Of a stretch of DNA of 64,000 bases, positions 20,531-32,030 are shown piece by piece; the first letter of the stretch is position 1; every line of letters starts with the position of its first letter. The position numbers and the translations under genes are program-made. Source of the stretch: Orthonyx spaldingii (taxonomy: Eukaryota > Chordata > Aves > Passeriformes > Orthonychidae); NCBI GenBank assembly GCA_013397795.1, contig VZTJ01003574.1, positions 2,833,284 through 2,897,283 of the forward strand, in the 5' to 3' direction. The notes under the pieces are model-generated. The model was not told the DNA's origin. It was given only the letters and a program-made list of their open reading frames with translations, and made no database searches.

Positions 20531-21869
20531 AGGCAGCAGATTCCTGAGTACCAGGGCGAGCCCCGGCGGCTTGGCCAGCCCGGACCTGGCACAGCAGCTT
20601 CCCACCCCGAACGCCACCCGTGAGAGAGCAGGAGGGGACAGGCGGGGGGTGACACCGGCTTTACACCACTGATTTGTACAAGCTGAAGATTTGTCCTCAC
20701 TCCTCTAAATGGAGCTGCCACCTAAATTACAGCCTAATTACAGACAGGGCCACAAAGAGCTCCTGCTGGCAGGTCCCATAGGTGGGGTTCAGCCCGTTGA
20801 CCTGGGCCCAAGGTGAGGGCATTCCTTCTCCACCGTTATTTCTGGGGCTGAATTTCCACCTTTCCCCACAGCAGTTTGTCTGGATGAGCCAGACGCTGTC
20901 CGGCCACCGTCGAACTGGCACGTGGCTCTGCATGTTGATGGAGCATCCCTGCGGCTCAGCTCAGCTCTGCCTGGCCACGCTCCCCCCCTTCCTCCACCAC
21001 TGCTTCCTCACCTGCTGTAAAAATAGCTGGCTGCTTGCATGAGAAGGCAAACTGTGTTTTGGGTGGTCTTTAGGTGGGGAAGAGCTGCCCACAACGAGGG
21101 TGTTGGATTTGCTGTGTGGGGCAGAGAGCCTGGCGAGGCAGAGCAGGGCAGCATGGTCTGTTGGAACTGGGAGTGCTGCAGGACTGGCTTGATGTGAGAG
21201 ACAGATGCTGACTTCCACATGGGACCAGCCACAGACCCATCAACATCTCCTCTGCCCCTGCTGAAGCTACGCTGTGTCACCTGCCGCTGTCCTTGTGTCA
21301 CCTGGGGTGAGCTGAGGTGAATGCCCAGAGGGATGCAGCCAGTCAGCACCAGCGCTGTGGGAGCACCCCCGCAGTGGGGACAGGCAGGAGCAGCCCTGAG
21401 ATGGGGACATGCAGAAGGACCTCTGCCGTGGGGAGGTGCAGCAGAACCCCTGTGCCTTAGGGCTGCCCAATTACCACTCAGTATGGAGCTGGAGTGGCAC
21501 TGCTCCATGGCACCACTGCCCCCACTCCACCACAAACCTCTCTGGGGGCCTTATCCACATTTCTTCTGCTTCACTCCCACGTCCACCCCGTGCAGCTCTA
21601 CCCCAGGGCATCTTGAGGCTTTAATAGTTTTATTAAAACTAACAGGTTGGTTCCCAGAGCACAGGGATGCTGGACCCTGCCATGAACCCATCACACACCC
21701 CATGGGCCAGCACTGCTGGGTACTGGCGTGGAGGAACAGGGGCTTTGCCAGGGTTCATCCTGCCCTGCCACACACCAGCGAGCCTGGAAATCCACGGTGG
21801 GGCAAACTGAGTCCCTGGGGCTGGAGGAGATGTGGGTGATGCCAGCCAGCCCTTTTGTAGCAGAGACGT
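20531..21869. other. Spacer, one small AT island
   Basis: Mostly GC-rich. A short AT patch at 20700-20745 (CTAAATTACAGCCTAATTACAG) and another at 21617-21642 (TTTAATAGTTTTATTAAAAC) carry TAAT words. No gene or repeat was recognised. Confidence 0.45.
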
Positions 21870-22100
21870 TTGTGGTGAGGAGGAAAAAAAGAAAAATCAG
21901 TGTTTGTTTCTTTCGGAGAAGATTGCTCTCTGCGCGCTCCTTGTATTTAGTTATTATTAAAGGGTTGTTTTGCTGTCAGTGAAAGCCTGCAATTACGGGC
22001 TCTCTCTTTTTTTCCTGGCTGTCACTATTCCCCATGAAAGCATTGCCCACAATTTCAGCATTTCTGCATTTCAATGTAAAGAAAAAGAAATTGAGATTTG
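21870..22100. promoter_or_regulatory. Candidate conserved non-coding element
   Basis: AT-rich island with TATTTAGTTATTATTAAAGG, GTTGTTTTGC, GCAATTACGGGC, CACTATTCCCC and AATTTCAGC. The word CAATTACGGGCTC also occurs in the 9.1-kb island, at 9147-9159, hinting at a shared binding site. Confidence 0.4.
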
Positions 22101-22659
22101 GGCTGACACTTTCCATGTGTACATGGCTGGTTTCGAACTCCTCTGATTGTCCCCCTACCAAAAAACATCATTTTGGGGGCTCAGACCAGAGCAGAATGTA
22201 GCTGTGCACTAGCAGAGGCTCTTTGGTCCTTACCCTCTTGCTTGTTCAACCCATATCCAGGCAAAAAGCTTGCAGAAATCCCACCAATGCCAATGCTGTG
22301 GTCAGGAAGCCAACAACACCTCACGCCCTGCTCCCTAAGTGTGCTGTGCAGAAAAAAAGATACTATTTTCATTGAAGATCTTTATAAATTTCCCTTGGTC
22401 AAATAATTAATGGCTGAGGGCTGGAAACATACTTTGTGCCCTGTATCTGTCCGTGCCAGCTCCACATTGTGCCTCCCACACCATAAATCCCTTCCCTGAC
22501 CCCACGAAACATGGGATATCCCCAGCCAGAACCAGCATCCCTGTGGAGCCAGGGATGCAGCAGATGGGGCAGACTTGGCTCCGCTGGACCCCAAATCTTC
22601 AACATTCCTAGAGGAATTCCCCCAAAGTTCATGGGGACGCTTCTCCTCTCTCTGAACCC
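22101..22659. other. Spacer, nothing recognised
   Basis: Ordinary GC content. A small AT patch with TCAAATAATTAATGG lies at 22398-22412. No gene was recognised. Confidence 0.45.
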
Positions 22660-22890
22660 TCCTCCCTGGCTGTATCACCGCTAATCTAATGTGGCTAATT
22701 TTAAACGAAGCTGCCCTCCCTTGACATGCATCTCCCCGTGGCATTGAAATTAAATGTAGGCTGTAATTTGGCATTTGAGAAGCGAAAGGGATGGTGGCCC
22801 TAAGGGAAAAGATAACAGCTTGGCTGTTTGTGTTAAATAGCTGTCTGCGAGCTTCAAACTGCAGCCGGAGATTCAGCTCACCGCGGGCAG
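22660..22890. promoter_or_regulatory. Candidate conserved non-coding element
   Basis: Contains CGCTAATCTAATGTGGCTAA, TTTTAAACGAAGC, GAAATTAAATG, GGCTGTAATTTGGC, AAAAGATAACAGC (GATA-like) and GTTAAATAGC. The flanks are GC-rich. Confidence 0.4.
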
Positions 22891-23344
22891 GCTGCCAGCC
22901 CCCGGCCTGCTTTTTTGGCTACAGCTCCTTCACAGCAGGAAGCTCAGAGGGGGAATCTCAGCCCCGACCCCCCCACTGCATCTCACAGGGCATCTGCTTG
23001 TTCCCCACCCTCCGTGGCTTCTGCTAAAACTGTCTGGCAGGCTCTCCGCTCCAGCGCCAGGGGCCACGGCCACCAGGAAAGCACCAGGGATGGATGCAGA
23101 GGCACAGGGAAGGAGAAGTGCAGTCCTTTGGGGCATTCTGAGCCTGGCACGGGGCAACACAGCCTGGCAGGGGCATCCCAATTCCGTGCTGCACCTTGCG
23201 TGGTGGTGGCAGCCCACCAGGGACATCCCTGCCAAATGCTGCACCAGTGTGGATTTGCAGCAGGTGATGCTGGGATTTGGCCTCAGCACGGCATTGAGGT
23301 CTCTAGGTTGGCTCCAGACCCCAGCTCTCCTTGCAGGGGAAAGC
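22891..23344. other. Spacer, nothing recognised
   Basis: GC-rich DNA without recognisable features. Confidence 0.5.
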
Positions 23345-23590
23345 TGTCTGCCACCTGAGGACTTTGCTTTAAATAAAAGTTCGCTTCGCTCAAATCAAAT
23401 GTTTCTCTTGGCCTGAAACAAAAATTAATTCTAATTTCAAGCTCGCTTTTTTCATATTTTAATGGATGCTGTTAATAAAAGGGAGACTTTGAGATAGCAA
23501 TTTCCAGCAGCAGAACATGCCTGTTTTGGGGGCAGTTTGTTTTAAACTGGAAAAATTTGCCGAGGCTGTGGGAATTTGCCTGGGCTCCCA
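23345..23590. promoter_or_regulatory. Candidate conserved non-coding element
   Basis: AT-rich island with TTTAAATAAAAG, CAAATCAAATG, AAAAATTAATTCTAATTTC, TTCATATTTTAATGG, CTGTTAATAAAAGGG and GTTTTAAACTGG. Closely packed AT words in GC-rich surroundings. Confidence 0.42.
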
Positions 23591-23844
23591 GGTTCCCCTC
23601 AGTCACCTGTGCGGGGGACACTGGGGCAGGCAGGGCATGGAAGAGGCAGATGTCCCCGTGGCCAGGGCCAGCTGCAACCCAGGGATGGGGTTCCCCGATG
23701 GGATGGTTACCTGGTGCACCCCACAGCCCTTCTCCTTCCCAGCCCACCCACCTCCATCCCTCTGCCCTCCTCCTCCTTGCGCGCACCCAGTCACCATTTC
23801 CCAGGAGCTGCTCGTCCCTCCCAGCCCTTTGTACCGCTTGTCTC
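23591..23844. other. GC-rich spacer
   Basis: C-rich pyrimidine stretches with no recognised feature. Confidence 0.5.
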
Positions 23845-24165
23845 CATCCTCCCCTTTGTTTAGCATTTTAATTATTTTAATTACCTTGTTTGCCAGCTTA
23901 TCGCGGCGCTCAAACCCATCTGTGTGCGCGGGAGCAGACACAGACTTTTATCTGCAGCCCGCCGTCAGCCCCATTAGCATTTTTTACTCCGGCTTTGGTG
24001 GAGGAAAGGAGAAATTAGCATTTCTGCCTGGGCCGGTGGGGCTGGCACGGTCGTCCCTCGCCTCGCAGGGTCACTTCATTCTTCCCAGAAGAATGGGACT
24101 AATTTATCTCTCCCCCCTCCTTGTATCCATTTCAAATGAGAGATTAATATAATGACAAACATAAA
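23845..24165. promoter_or_regulatory. Candidate conserved non-coding element
   Basis: Contains CCTTTGTTTAGC, ATTTTAATTATTTTAATTACC, AGCTTATCGCGGC, CCCATTAGCATTTTTTAC, GAAATTAGCATTTC, GACTAATTTATC and GATTAATATAATGAC. The repeated ATTAGCATTT words (twice, about 50 bp apart) look like paired binding sites. Confidence 0.45.
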
Positions 24166-24937
24166 GCCCAAGCGGGGGCAATGCCTGAGCCCTGCCACGG
24201 GGTTTTCCCTCTCCAGGGAGGCAGGCAGTGGTGTTCAGGTGAGGTGGATGCTGTCCCCAGGGAGCACCCTTGGGTCGCCAGGAGCAAGGTATCTTTGGGA
24301 AAAAGCTTTCCTGTTGAATTTAGATGCCAAAATTCTGCTTGGTGGTGGAGGCAGGGGTCAAAGGCAGGGATGCTGGACATGACTGTGACTGGGAGGGGAT
24401 GGGGACACGGCCGGGGGCTTCAGGCTGTGGTTAAAACAGCCCTGCTGCTGCAGTGGCAGGTGCCTTCCAGGTGGGATCCATGGCTGGAGCCCCCCACTTT
24501 CCTTTAGGGACAAATGAGAGATTTCACTGCTGGAAACCCTCTCCCAGCATCCTCTTAGCGCTGCTTAAATGCCTCTCCCACAGAGGCCCAACCACCAATA
24601 AATCTGTATCAGCTCACCTTCAAATGCACTTTGGTGCCCCATTTTCTCTGCACAACAACAAATTAACAGTCCCAGTTTTGGGAATGGCTGCCAGCCCCTC
24701 CAGCAGAGCTCCCCTGAGTGACCCAAGACCCCTTTTAACCACAATCCCGCTGTGAGCTGCACCTGGAGAGCTGCCCATGGGGACAGGGGTGTCCTGAGGG
24801 CAAGGCTGGGTGAGCAGTGGTCGCCTGGAGAAAGCTGGGTTGCCAGGGGTGTTCATGGATACCCAGCTGCGCCATGGTGTGAGCAGGGTGGAAAACATCC
24901 CATGGAGTTGGGCTGGGCAGCCAGGAGCTCCACCTCA
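24166..24937. other. Spacer leading into minisatellite
   Basis: Mostly GC-rich. From about 24777 there are degenerate GACAGG-like words that may be decayed outer copies of the adjoining 36-bp array. Confidence 0.4.
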
Positions 24938-25250
24938 GACAGGACGCCTCATGGAGAAAGAACACCCTGTGGGGACAAGGTGTTCCATGGAAACAGAAAC
25001 CCTTTCGGAGAGAGGATGTGCATCCAGGTCAGGAAAAGTCTTGGGGACAGGATGTTCCTTAGGCACAGGACCCCAATTTAGGACAGGGTGTTCTTTGGGA
25101 ATAGGACCCCTGTCCATGACAGGACATCCCTTGGGAACAGGATCTCCTGTTCCAGGATAAGAATGCCTCTCTGGGACCAGAGTCCCATCCAGGACAGGAT
25201 GTTCCTTTGGGACAGAAATCCTTTCAAGGACAGGATGCCCCCAGAGTACA
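24938..25250. repeat. Degenerate minisatellite, 36-bp period
   Basis: The word GACAGGA or a close variant starts at 24938, 24974, 25010, 25046, 25082, 25118, 25193 and 25229. Successive steps are 36 bp, except one double step of 75 bp that hides a diverged copy near 25154. A typical unit reads GACAGGATGTTCCTTTGG then GACAGAAATCC. Because 36 is a multiple of 3, the array reads as a 12-residue repeat (for example DRMFLWDRNPFK) in one + frame, broken by a TAG at 25079-25081, and also in minus frames. No start context, splice signals or family support coding, so it is called as tandem repeat DNA. Confidence 0.8.
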
Positions 25251-26079
25251 GGCCAGGCCCTTCTCTGCCAGGGCAGCAGCCAGGACCCTCAGATCCCCCC
25301 CAATATCTGCTTCTAAACCCTGCTTTAAACACTCAGCACACTTCAGTGTATGAATAAAGGGTCTCACACTTCTGATTCAAGTCACCAGGAAAAATGTAGT
25401 GAATTAACCAACTTCCAGAGCAGAGGAAATCTAAAAGCCTGCACACCTTTCCTGCACCCAGCACAGTCCTTTAAGACTGAGGAAAGGCAATAAAGGCCAA
25501 TTCATTGGTCCCAAATCTGTTAAATGAATGAGAGACAAAAGGATCGATCAGCCCAGAGAGTCTTGAGGGTGACATGCAGGGACATGGGACGGCGTGCAGG
25601 GACAGTGACCCCAGCAGCCAGGGACCCATGTGTCTGCACCACAGCCTGCCCTGGGAGAGCAACAGGCCAGTGTTTTGCTGAGGCTTGGGCTGCAAAACTT
25701 AACAAGGAAGAAATTAGAAGGAGAAACTTTACCAAAATAGCTTTAGGAAATCATCCCACTTAAGGGATGGGATGAAGAAGAAAGGAAGGTGGAGGGACCA
25801 AACCCAAGGGAAGGTAATATCGGGACATGGCACCGTTCATTGAATCTGCTAAGGTGAGGAGGAGGAGGGGAAGGAGGAAGGACTGCCCCACTGCCTCAGC
25901 ACAGCCCGCTGCCTGTGGCCAGGCAAGGCCAGGCTTGGCTGTGTGGTGTTGGTGGTGGCATTGCAGGGCAGGTGAGGGAAGAGCACCAACCCCACCGTGT
26001 CCAGCCGTGCCATGCTGTGGGAGACAGCCACTTCCTTCACAAGCACATCATCAGCTCCGTGCTCCACTGCTGCTGGAAA
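25251..26079. other. Spacer, nothing recognised
   Basis: Mixed composition with a purine-rich GGAGGAGGGG tract at 25857-25880. No gene was recognised. Confidence 0.5.
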
Positions 26080-26225
26080 GCACAGCGGATTCGATCTATA
26101 ATTTACAGGGATATCCATCTGGGAAGCAGCTCGACAAGCCTGGGAGAGCAGCACTGCCCTCCTGGCTCATGCTCTTCTTTTAATTTAAAAATCCTTTACA
26201 TTGAGGCATGGTATGAATAAGGGCC
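26080..26225. promoter_or_regulatory. Candidate conserved non-coding element (short)
   Basis: Contains CTATAATTTACAGGG, TTTTAATTTAAAAATCC and GGTATGAATAAGG next to GC-rich flanks. Short and less convincing than the others. Confidence 0.3.
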
Positions 26226-27089
26226 AGTGACAGGCACCACCCCCTCGCTACCCTGTCACTGCCTCCCTGGCTTGCCACAGCAGGTCCTTGCACCCTGCTT
26301 TCAGCCTCCCCAGGACACAGTTTGGAGGTGTTGGCTCCTGCACCTTTAACTCAGATGCTCGGGACAGGCTTTCTTAGGAAGCCCCCAGAGATGCTGCAGC
26401 TACCAGGGCCGGGCTGGATGATGCTGGTTGCTGTGGAAACAGCAGGGCCAGATCCAGGGACCGCAGCATCTTCCCTGCACCTGGGACCAGCTCCTCTCAC
26501 CTAGTTTGCAGCTGGAGAGCATAGGATGCAGGAGAGCTGTTCTGGTGGCATTGGGCTGTTCCCAGCCCCAGTCTGCTCCAGTCCCACCTTCCCCAGGGAT
26601 CAGTGGCCTTACCCCTCCCACCCTGGGTATGTCATGCACGGGGTGTTTCATTGCAGGGGACAATGCTCTGGGCCTGGGCCACCTCCTCTCCTGCAGCCAC
26701 CTGGGGGCCAGATCCAGCCACCCCCCCCAGGAACTGCATGGCCCATCCTGGCAGCCTCAGGCCACCACATCCCAGGAAAGCCTTTTGCACCAGCACCACG
26801 ACTTCACTCAACCAGTGCAGCACCACGGGCTCTCCTAAACGTCACCCAGACCTGCGGAAGTGGGGACACAGTGGGAGAAGCCACACAGGATCCTCCTTAA
26901 GTGCAGCCAAACCCTGCCATCAGCCAGGCAGGTGCCACTGTGTGCCAGGCTGCCACCCATCCCAGGCTCATCCCCGCTCTGCTCATGAGCAGCTCAGCTC
27001 TTTACAGGGATGCCGGGATGATGGAGTATCCTGCCGGAGTAGAGGAAGCCAGGTAAACCTCTCCATCCATCAGGGCCCCCACTTTCTGC
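26226..27089. other. GC-rich spacer, nothing recognised
   Basis: No recognisable exon, repeat or RNA gene. Confidence 0.5.
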
Positions 27090-27240
27090 CAAGCACATTA
27101 GGGGATAATTAAGTAAAAATAGGCCTTCCGACCAGTGTAGCTCATTAAGGGCTAATTAAGTTAATTAGTGCCAGGTGTGGATTGCAGCGCTTGCGCGTGT
27201 GGCTGTTGTTTGCTGTAATTGCATTTTCTCAGCAGCTTCC
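27090..27240. promoter_or_regulatory. Candidate conserved non-coding element
   Basis: Contains CACATTAGGGGATAATTAAG, CTCATTAAGGGCTAATTAAG, TTAATTAGTGCC and GCTGTAATTGC. The two TAATTAAG words about 45 bp apart, each preceded by GG or GGC, suggest repeated homeodomain sites. Confidence 0.45.
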
Positions 27241-29119
27241 TCCGCCAGGCTGGAGCGCTGCCAACTAGGAAGGGATTCAGTGCCCGCTGTTGGTGCAACA
27301 CGGGGCAGCTGATGGGTACCCAGCGATGGCACCGCACCAGGGACAGTTTAACCCTTCTGTCCCCGTGCCCCCCAAGCAGCTCTCCCACCCCAAAGCCAGG
27401 GCCTGACTGTGGGGCAGCACCTGCAGCCCTTGCCTGTCCCTCCTGGTGGGCTCCTCCTGTCTGCACGCAGGGGACGGACAAGAGCCTGTGCCACAGCAGT
27501 CCCCAAAAGCAGCCAGGGAGGCAGGGGACAGCCTCACAGGGACCCAGCACTGAAACCAAGACCTCTGAAGGTGTGTGGAGGTGAATACGGGCAGGGATGA
27601 GGCAGTAAAGACAGTCACATATGCTGGTCATAGTGGTGCTGAAAGATGAAAGAGGGGTGGTGGAGAAAAGGGCGGAGAGGAAGAAAAAAAGGCGAGAAGG
27701 AAGCATGAGAGGGTGAGGAGAGAGATGCCAGGCTCTGATCTCCGCTTCCCACACCCGGGAGCAATTAGAGCTACTCTGCCTGTGCCCCGCAGAGACACTG
27801 AAGGGATGAAGATGTGACAAAGACCAGGCTATTTTTTGCTGAGGTTACTGTCACTAATAAATGGAGACTCTCCCTTGACACGCGTTCCTGTTCCTTCCAG
27901 CGTCTGGGCATTTGGCATCCTCCTCCAAGCGCAGCCTTGCCGGTAGCAGCCTCACTTGGAGCTGACCCACGCTCCCTCCAGGGAGGCGAGACTCGTAAAC
28001 AATTCTGTGAAATATGGCTGAAAGGCGTTTGGGGAGATGGAGAGGCTGTGCAGGCACCCCATCCCTCTCTCCATGCGCTGAATCAACCCCCAGTGAGGCA
28101 GGAGCAAGGCAGGGAAGCTCCATCCACAACCCGGGATGGAGGCTGGGGGGCACAGCCAGCATTCTGCCTTTCCTGCGGCCTCTATCCGATGGAAAGTTCC
28201 TGCTGCCTGCACCACTGTGGCGAGTGAGATGGAGAAAAGGGAGCTGAAGGGAGGCAGGAGGAGAGCTGGGTCCTTGCATCCCCACCGTGATCTCTCAGCA
28301 CTGAGATAATTGCCTGCTGGTGACAGCTGAGGTCAGGCATGACAGATACCTCGGGAAGAGCTGCCGGCTCCAAGGCCTCCCTGTAGCAACCCAGTTCAAT
28401 ACTGGGGTTGAGAGGTAATTTTCCCAATCTCCCCTAGCACAGGCTCTCTCTGGTTCAGGAGATGATCCTCCCATCATCCCTGCCTTCAAATGGCACACGG
28501 CCCCATCAAACAGCTCCACACATGGGTTGTGATCCCTGGGAGGGATAGGGAGTAGTAGGGTACCGAGCCTGAAGGCTTGGAGCTCCCATGGGGTGTAGTG
28601 AGAGCACCCAGGCAGGAGCAGTGCCCACCTGGGGGTCAGTGGGGTGCAGGTGGACCTGCCCCTTCCCTCTATCCTCCCATGACCAAAGGAGGCTTTTTCA
28701 CCTTCCTCTCCCTGCTCCTTGCCACCCCATCCCGATGCACCAGGGATGCGCAGAGCACCAGGCAATCCCACTTCAGTTGCCACGGGAAAGGGGCTGGGGA
28801 GGAAGTGTCCTGCAGCACCCTTGGATGGCCAGGAGGCCAGTGGGCACATCCTGGGGCTAGTAATCCATCCCCCCTTCCCTCTGCACTGGACTCAGCTCAC
28901 CTGTCCCCCGTGAGTGCTGAGAGCGGGGCAGGGCAGGAGGGCTGAATGTTGGGCATAGAGACGCCAGGATAAGACACGGAGCCTGATGCCACCAACTCGG
29001 CACCTGCAGCAGAGAGCATGTGGCCAGGCCGGGGAGGAGGCAGGGAAGCAGGCAGGCAGCGCTCCGAGGCGGCTCTGCAGCACCCTTGGCTCTCCTCTCC
29101 CGGAGCCGGGCTGAGGCTG
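27241..29119. other. GC-rich spacer, nothing recognised
   Basis: No gene was recognised. A purine-rich stretch lies at 27640-27720. A short less GC-rich patch at 27830-28030 (CACTAATAAATGG, GTAAACAATTC) may be regulatory. Confidence 0.45.
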
Positions 29120-29415
29120 ACAGGATCATTACAGCCGCTATCTGGGCTCACGGGCTCATCCCTCTCCCTTTCGCCTTTTGCATAATGGATAGGCTGTGAG
29201 TAATGGGAAATGGCAGCCCAGCCGCGCTTGCTGGCAGCCCCTTAATGAAGAATATGGAAATCTCATCAGTCCAATCAGGCCAGCAAATGAAACTGCTTTA
29301 CCCCGCCGATGTGAGCAGAAGGCTAACGACCCGCGCTCCCCGGCTCCATCCCGCTCCCAGGAAGCCCCCCCTTCCCTTTTCCATGTTGACAAGTGAGCTG
29401 TGAACTTCATTTTTT
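29120..29415. promoter_or_regulatory. Candidate conserved non-coding element
   Basis: Contains GGATCATTACAGCC, TTTTGCATAATGGATAGG (octamer-like), GAGTAATGGG, CCTTAATGAAG, AATATGGAAATCTC, CCAATCAGG (CCAAT-type) and GCAAATGAAACTGC. Its sharp edges against GC-rich DNA suggest constraint. Confidence 0.42.
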
Positions 29416-30679
29416 CTGGCAGGCAGAGCCCCAGCTCATCTTCCCTGCTCCCCTTCCCCAGGCTTGGGCCAGCAGGTAAACCTGTCTTGAGCCTTCCTCT
29501 GGCTCCTCAAGGGCATCACTCCCCGTTCATGGTGGAGTCACCAGCTGGGTAGCACCATCTGCAGGTGTCACCCATCCCCAGCTCCTGGTCCTCCCTTGTG
29601 TCCTCCTGCTGTGCCTGAGCCTCCCAGCATCATCTTTGCCACAGTTGGAGGTGCAAGTCAGTATCCCACAGTGGGGATGTGGGACACATGTGGTGTCCCC
29701 AGTCACCTGAGATCACTGTGTCCCTGCAAGCACTGAGGTCTGGTGGGCTCATGTCCATAGAATTCCAGCACAACTGAGCTTCATGGACTTGTCTTCTTCT
29801 GCAGAGACACCTGCAAAGAGCTCCAGTGTGAAGAAACCAGTTTCCTCCCTTGTCTGTCACCCACAGCCTTGAGCCTGGTATAGAGCACAGGTCCATCTCC
29901 ACTCACCTCCTGCAGCTGTGCACCATCTCCAAGCAAGACCTTCAGCCATGGCAACTGCACAGTGACACCTCTAGTTGTGCCAGAATTGGAGCATTTTCCA
30001 ATTCCAATACCCCCCAGTCACACAGGGGCCACCCTGTTAGGAGCTGGCACCAGCACCCCCCACTCCAAACACATCCTGCTTTGGCATCACCTGCAAACTT
30101 GGTGATGTACCTTTTGTCTCCTCCTCCCCATAAGCACCGTCCTGGTCCTGAGCAGCCTGGAAGTGCTTCCAATTCAGGTCCCACAGGTTTTGCTGTTGCT
30201 CTGGGCTTCTGAGCTGTTGTCTCCACGGAGCTGTGAAATGCTGTCTGTCAGCTTGGCTACTTTGATTTGTGTATCTTGGTACAATGTGTGGCTGAGAAAA
30301 CCTGACCTTGTCCATAGTGGGGCACAAGACATAGTCAGTACTGGGATCTCAGCCCACACTGGGATCTGTACAAGGATGGTCACCTTGGATAAGGACCTGA
30401 GGAATGCAAGTTCAGCTCTGCCTCAGACTCACAGCATCGGCTGTTTGCCTCAGATCTGCACCAGGACTTCATAGCTGGACTTGCTGAGCCCAAAATATGG
30501 CAAAAGTTAAGATATTTGCACAGCAGCTCACACCATCAGGTCCTGACCTCCACGGCAGCATCTTCTGGCCTTTGCAATGCTTCAGGCAGGGAAGAGCAGT
30601 GGCAACCTCCCCTGCATCTGTCTGCTCCGTGGGCAGAGGCAGAGGCTGGCAGGGAAACGGCCGCTCGCTGGTTTGGGGG
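29416..30679. other. Spacer, possible very old CR1 fragment
   Basis: At about 30080-30115 the + strand reads GGCATCACCTGCAAACTTGG, which resembles the complement of the CR1 phrase for a DNA segment ahead of its 3' end. Surrounding similarity is too weak to define an element. No gene was recognised. Confidence 0.25.
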
Positions 30680-31640
30680 GATGTTTAATTACCGCCTTTC
30701 ACAGCCAGTGTGTAGCTCCTAAACTGATGGTGTGCCTCTGCTGTGAATTTGCCCAGAAGCACTGAGGTGGGTATAGGTTTTAATAAAATCCCCAGCTATG
30801 TGTACACCCAGGGCATCCAGCCATGCATAAATATACCCGTAGCGTATGCTCGTGCTGCAGCAGAGGATGCTAACTCAGGGCTGGAGGAAACCATTTGTTT
30901 CCATGAGTTATAAGATCATATCTGGAAACACCTCTAACAAGCCAAGATCAGCACGGCAGCGGAGCTGGCGCTGGTCCCCGGCGCGGGCTGTTTGCACACA
31001 CCAGTAATGATGTGAACGAGCGGCTGTTCAAGGGGCTGATCAACATCAAACCATTGAAATTAAAGGCTGAGGAGAAGCAGAGCCATAAACATTTATTGCA
31101 ACACTCTGCGTATCATCAGCTGCTGATTTGGAGGCAGTGGAAATGTGCAGCTGAAATAATAGGATTTATCGGAGTCTGAGATGAACTGTCCTTGATGGAT
31201 GGCTGTAGAAGGGAAACAATGTGGCATCTCCAGCACAAGGCCATTCCTAAAATACAGCAAGGGGGTGGGGGGGCTGTAGCCTTTATTAACGCTAATCCCT
31301 CACCATTTTAGAGCCCACACCAGCCGTCAGACACAACTGCAGCTGAATGAGGGAGCCAGCTTGAAGACGATGCGCTGGAATATCCCGGAGGACTGGAAAT
31401 CAGAGTTGTGGTCTCTAAACGCCGAGTGTGTAATTTGCTGGAAAGTTGACACCCTTTCTGCTTCGTCTTGATGCGTTTTCCATTTGTTTGATCCCCTTTA
31501 CATTTTTATCTCTGCTCTTCAGACAGAAAAAGCAAATCTAGGAATTTCTTCAGCTGCTCTTTCTTTGCTTCCCTTTTTTTTTCTGTTGCTTTGCTGACAC
31601 AACCCAAGTTCATTAATAATGACACCGACAATTTGCCTGT
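30680..31640. promoter_or_regulatory. Cluster of candidate conserved non-coding elements
   Basis: The longest low-GC stretch in the intergenic block with dense motif-like words: GTTTAATTACCGCC, GGTTTTAATAAAATCC, CATGCATAAATATACCCG, CCAGTAATGATG, CATTGAAATTAAAGGC, CATAAACATTTATTGC, ATCATCAGCTGCTGATTTGG (E-box palindrome), GAAATAATAGGATTTATCGG, TTTATTAACGCTAATCC, GTGTAATTTGC and TTCATTAATAATGAC. Low CpG depletion and sharp edges fit a multi-part enhancer region; conservation is not measured here. Confidence 0.45.
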
Positions 31641-31885
31641 TAAAGCAAACTCCATCTCCTGCTACTCACCTAAGCAATGGAACTCCACCTCTGGAGGGGA
31701 AACACAGCTGCTGTGCTCCCCCCAAACAGTGGGTTAAGGCAGGAACCGATGGCACTCCGAGCTCAGCTGCTGTAATCAAATCGTCTCCTGTCACCTTGAG
31801 CACCCTGTAACGCTCCTACAGCTAACAGGCTGGGAGGAGGAGAGGGCTGACAAAAGCAGTGTCAGAAGAATGTAGGAAGAGAACA
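31641..31885. other. Spacer, nothing recognised
   Basis: Mixed composition with no recognisable feature. Confidence 0.5.
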
Positions 31886-32030
31886 ATTTGATAGATTTTT
31901 TTTTTTTAGGTTTTTTGGTTGTTTTTTTTTTTTTTACATTGATCTGAAAATTGAAGTTATGGATTGTTTTTTAAAAGGGAACTTCAGAAAAAAATCTTCT
32001 CTCTCCCTCTCCCTCTCCCTCTCTCTTTAA
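31886..32030. repeat. Poly-T runs and CCCTCT microsatellite
   Basis: T runs lie at about 31899-31908 and 31923-31935. They are followed by a short CTCTCC/CCCTCT simple repeat at about 31998-32026. Confidence 0.8.

Noticed and set aside
24752..25357. Repeat-containing open frames over the minisatellite
   Set aside because: A 36-bp period keeps frames open on both strands. The + frame carries an internal TAG and there is no start or splice context.
30080..30115. CR1-like phrase for a separate mobile element call
   Set aside because: Only one short phrase resembles CR1 and the flanks do not follow the consensus order.
31619..31810. 63-codon open frame in the T-rich flank
   Set aside because: No family resemblance, poor context, and composition typical of non-coding DNA.
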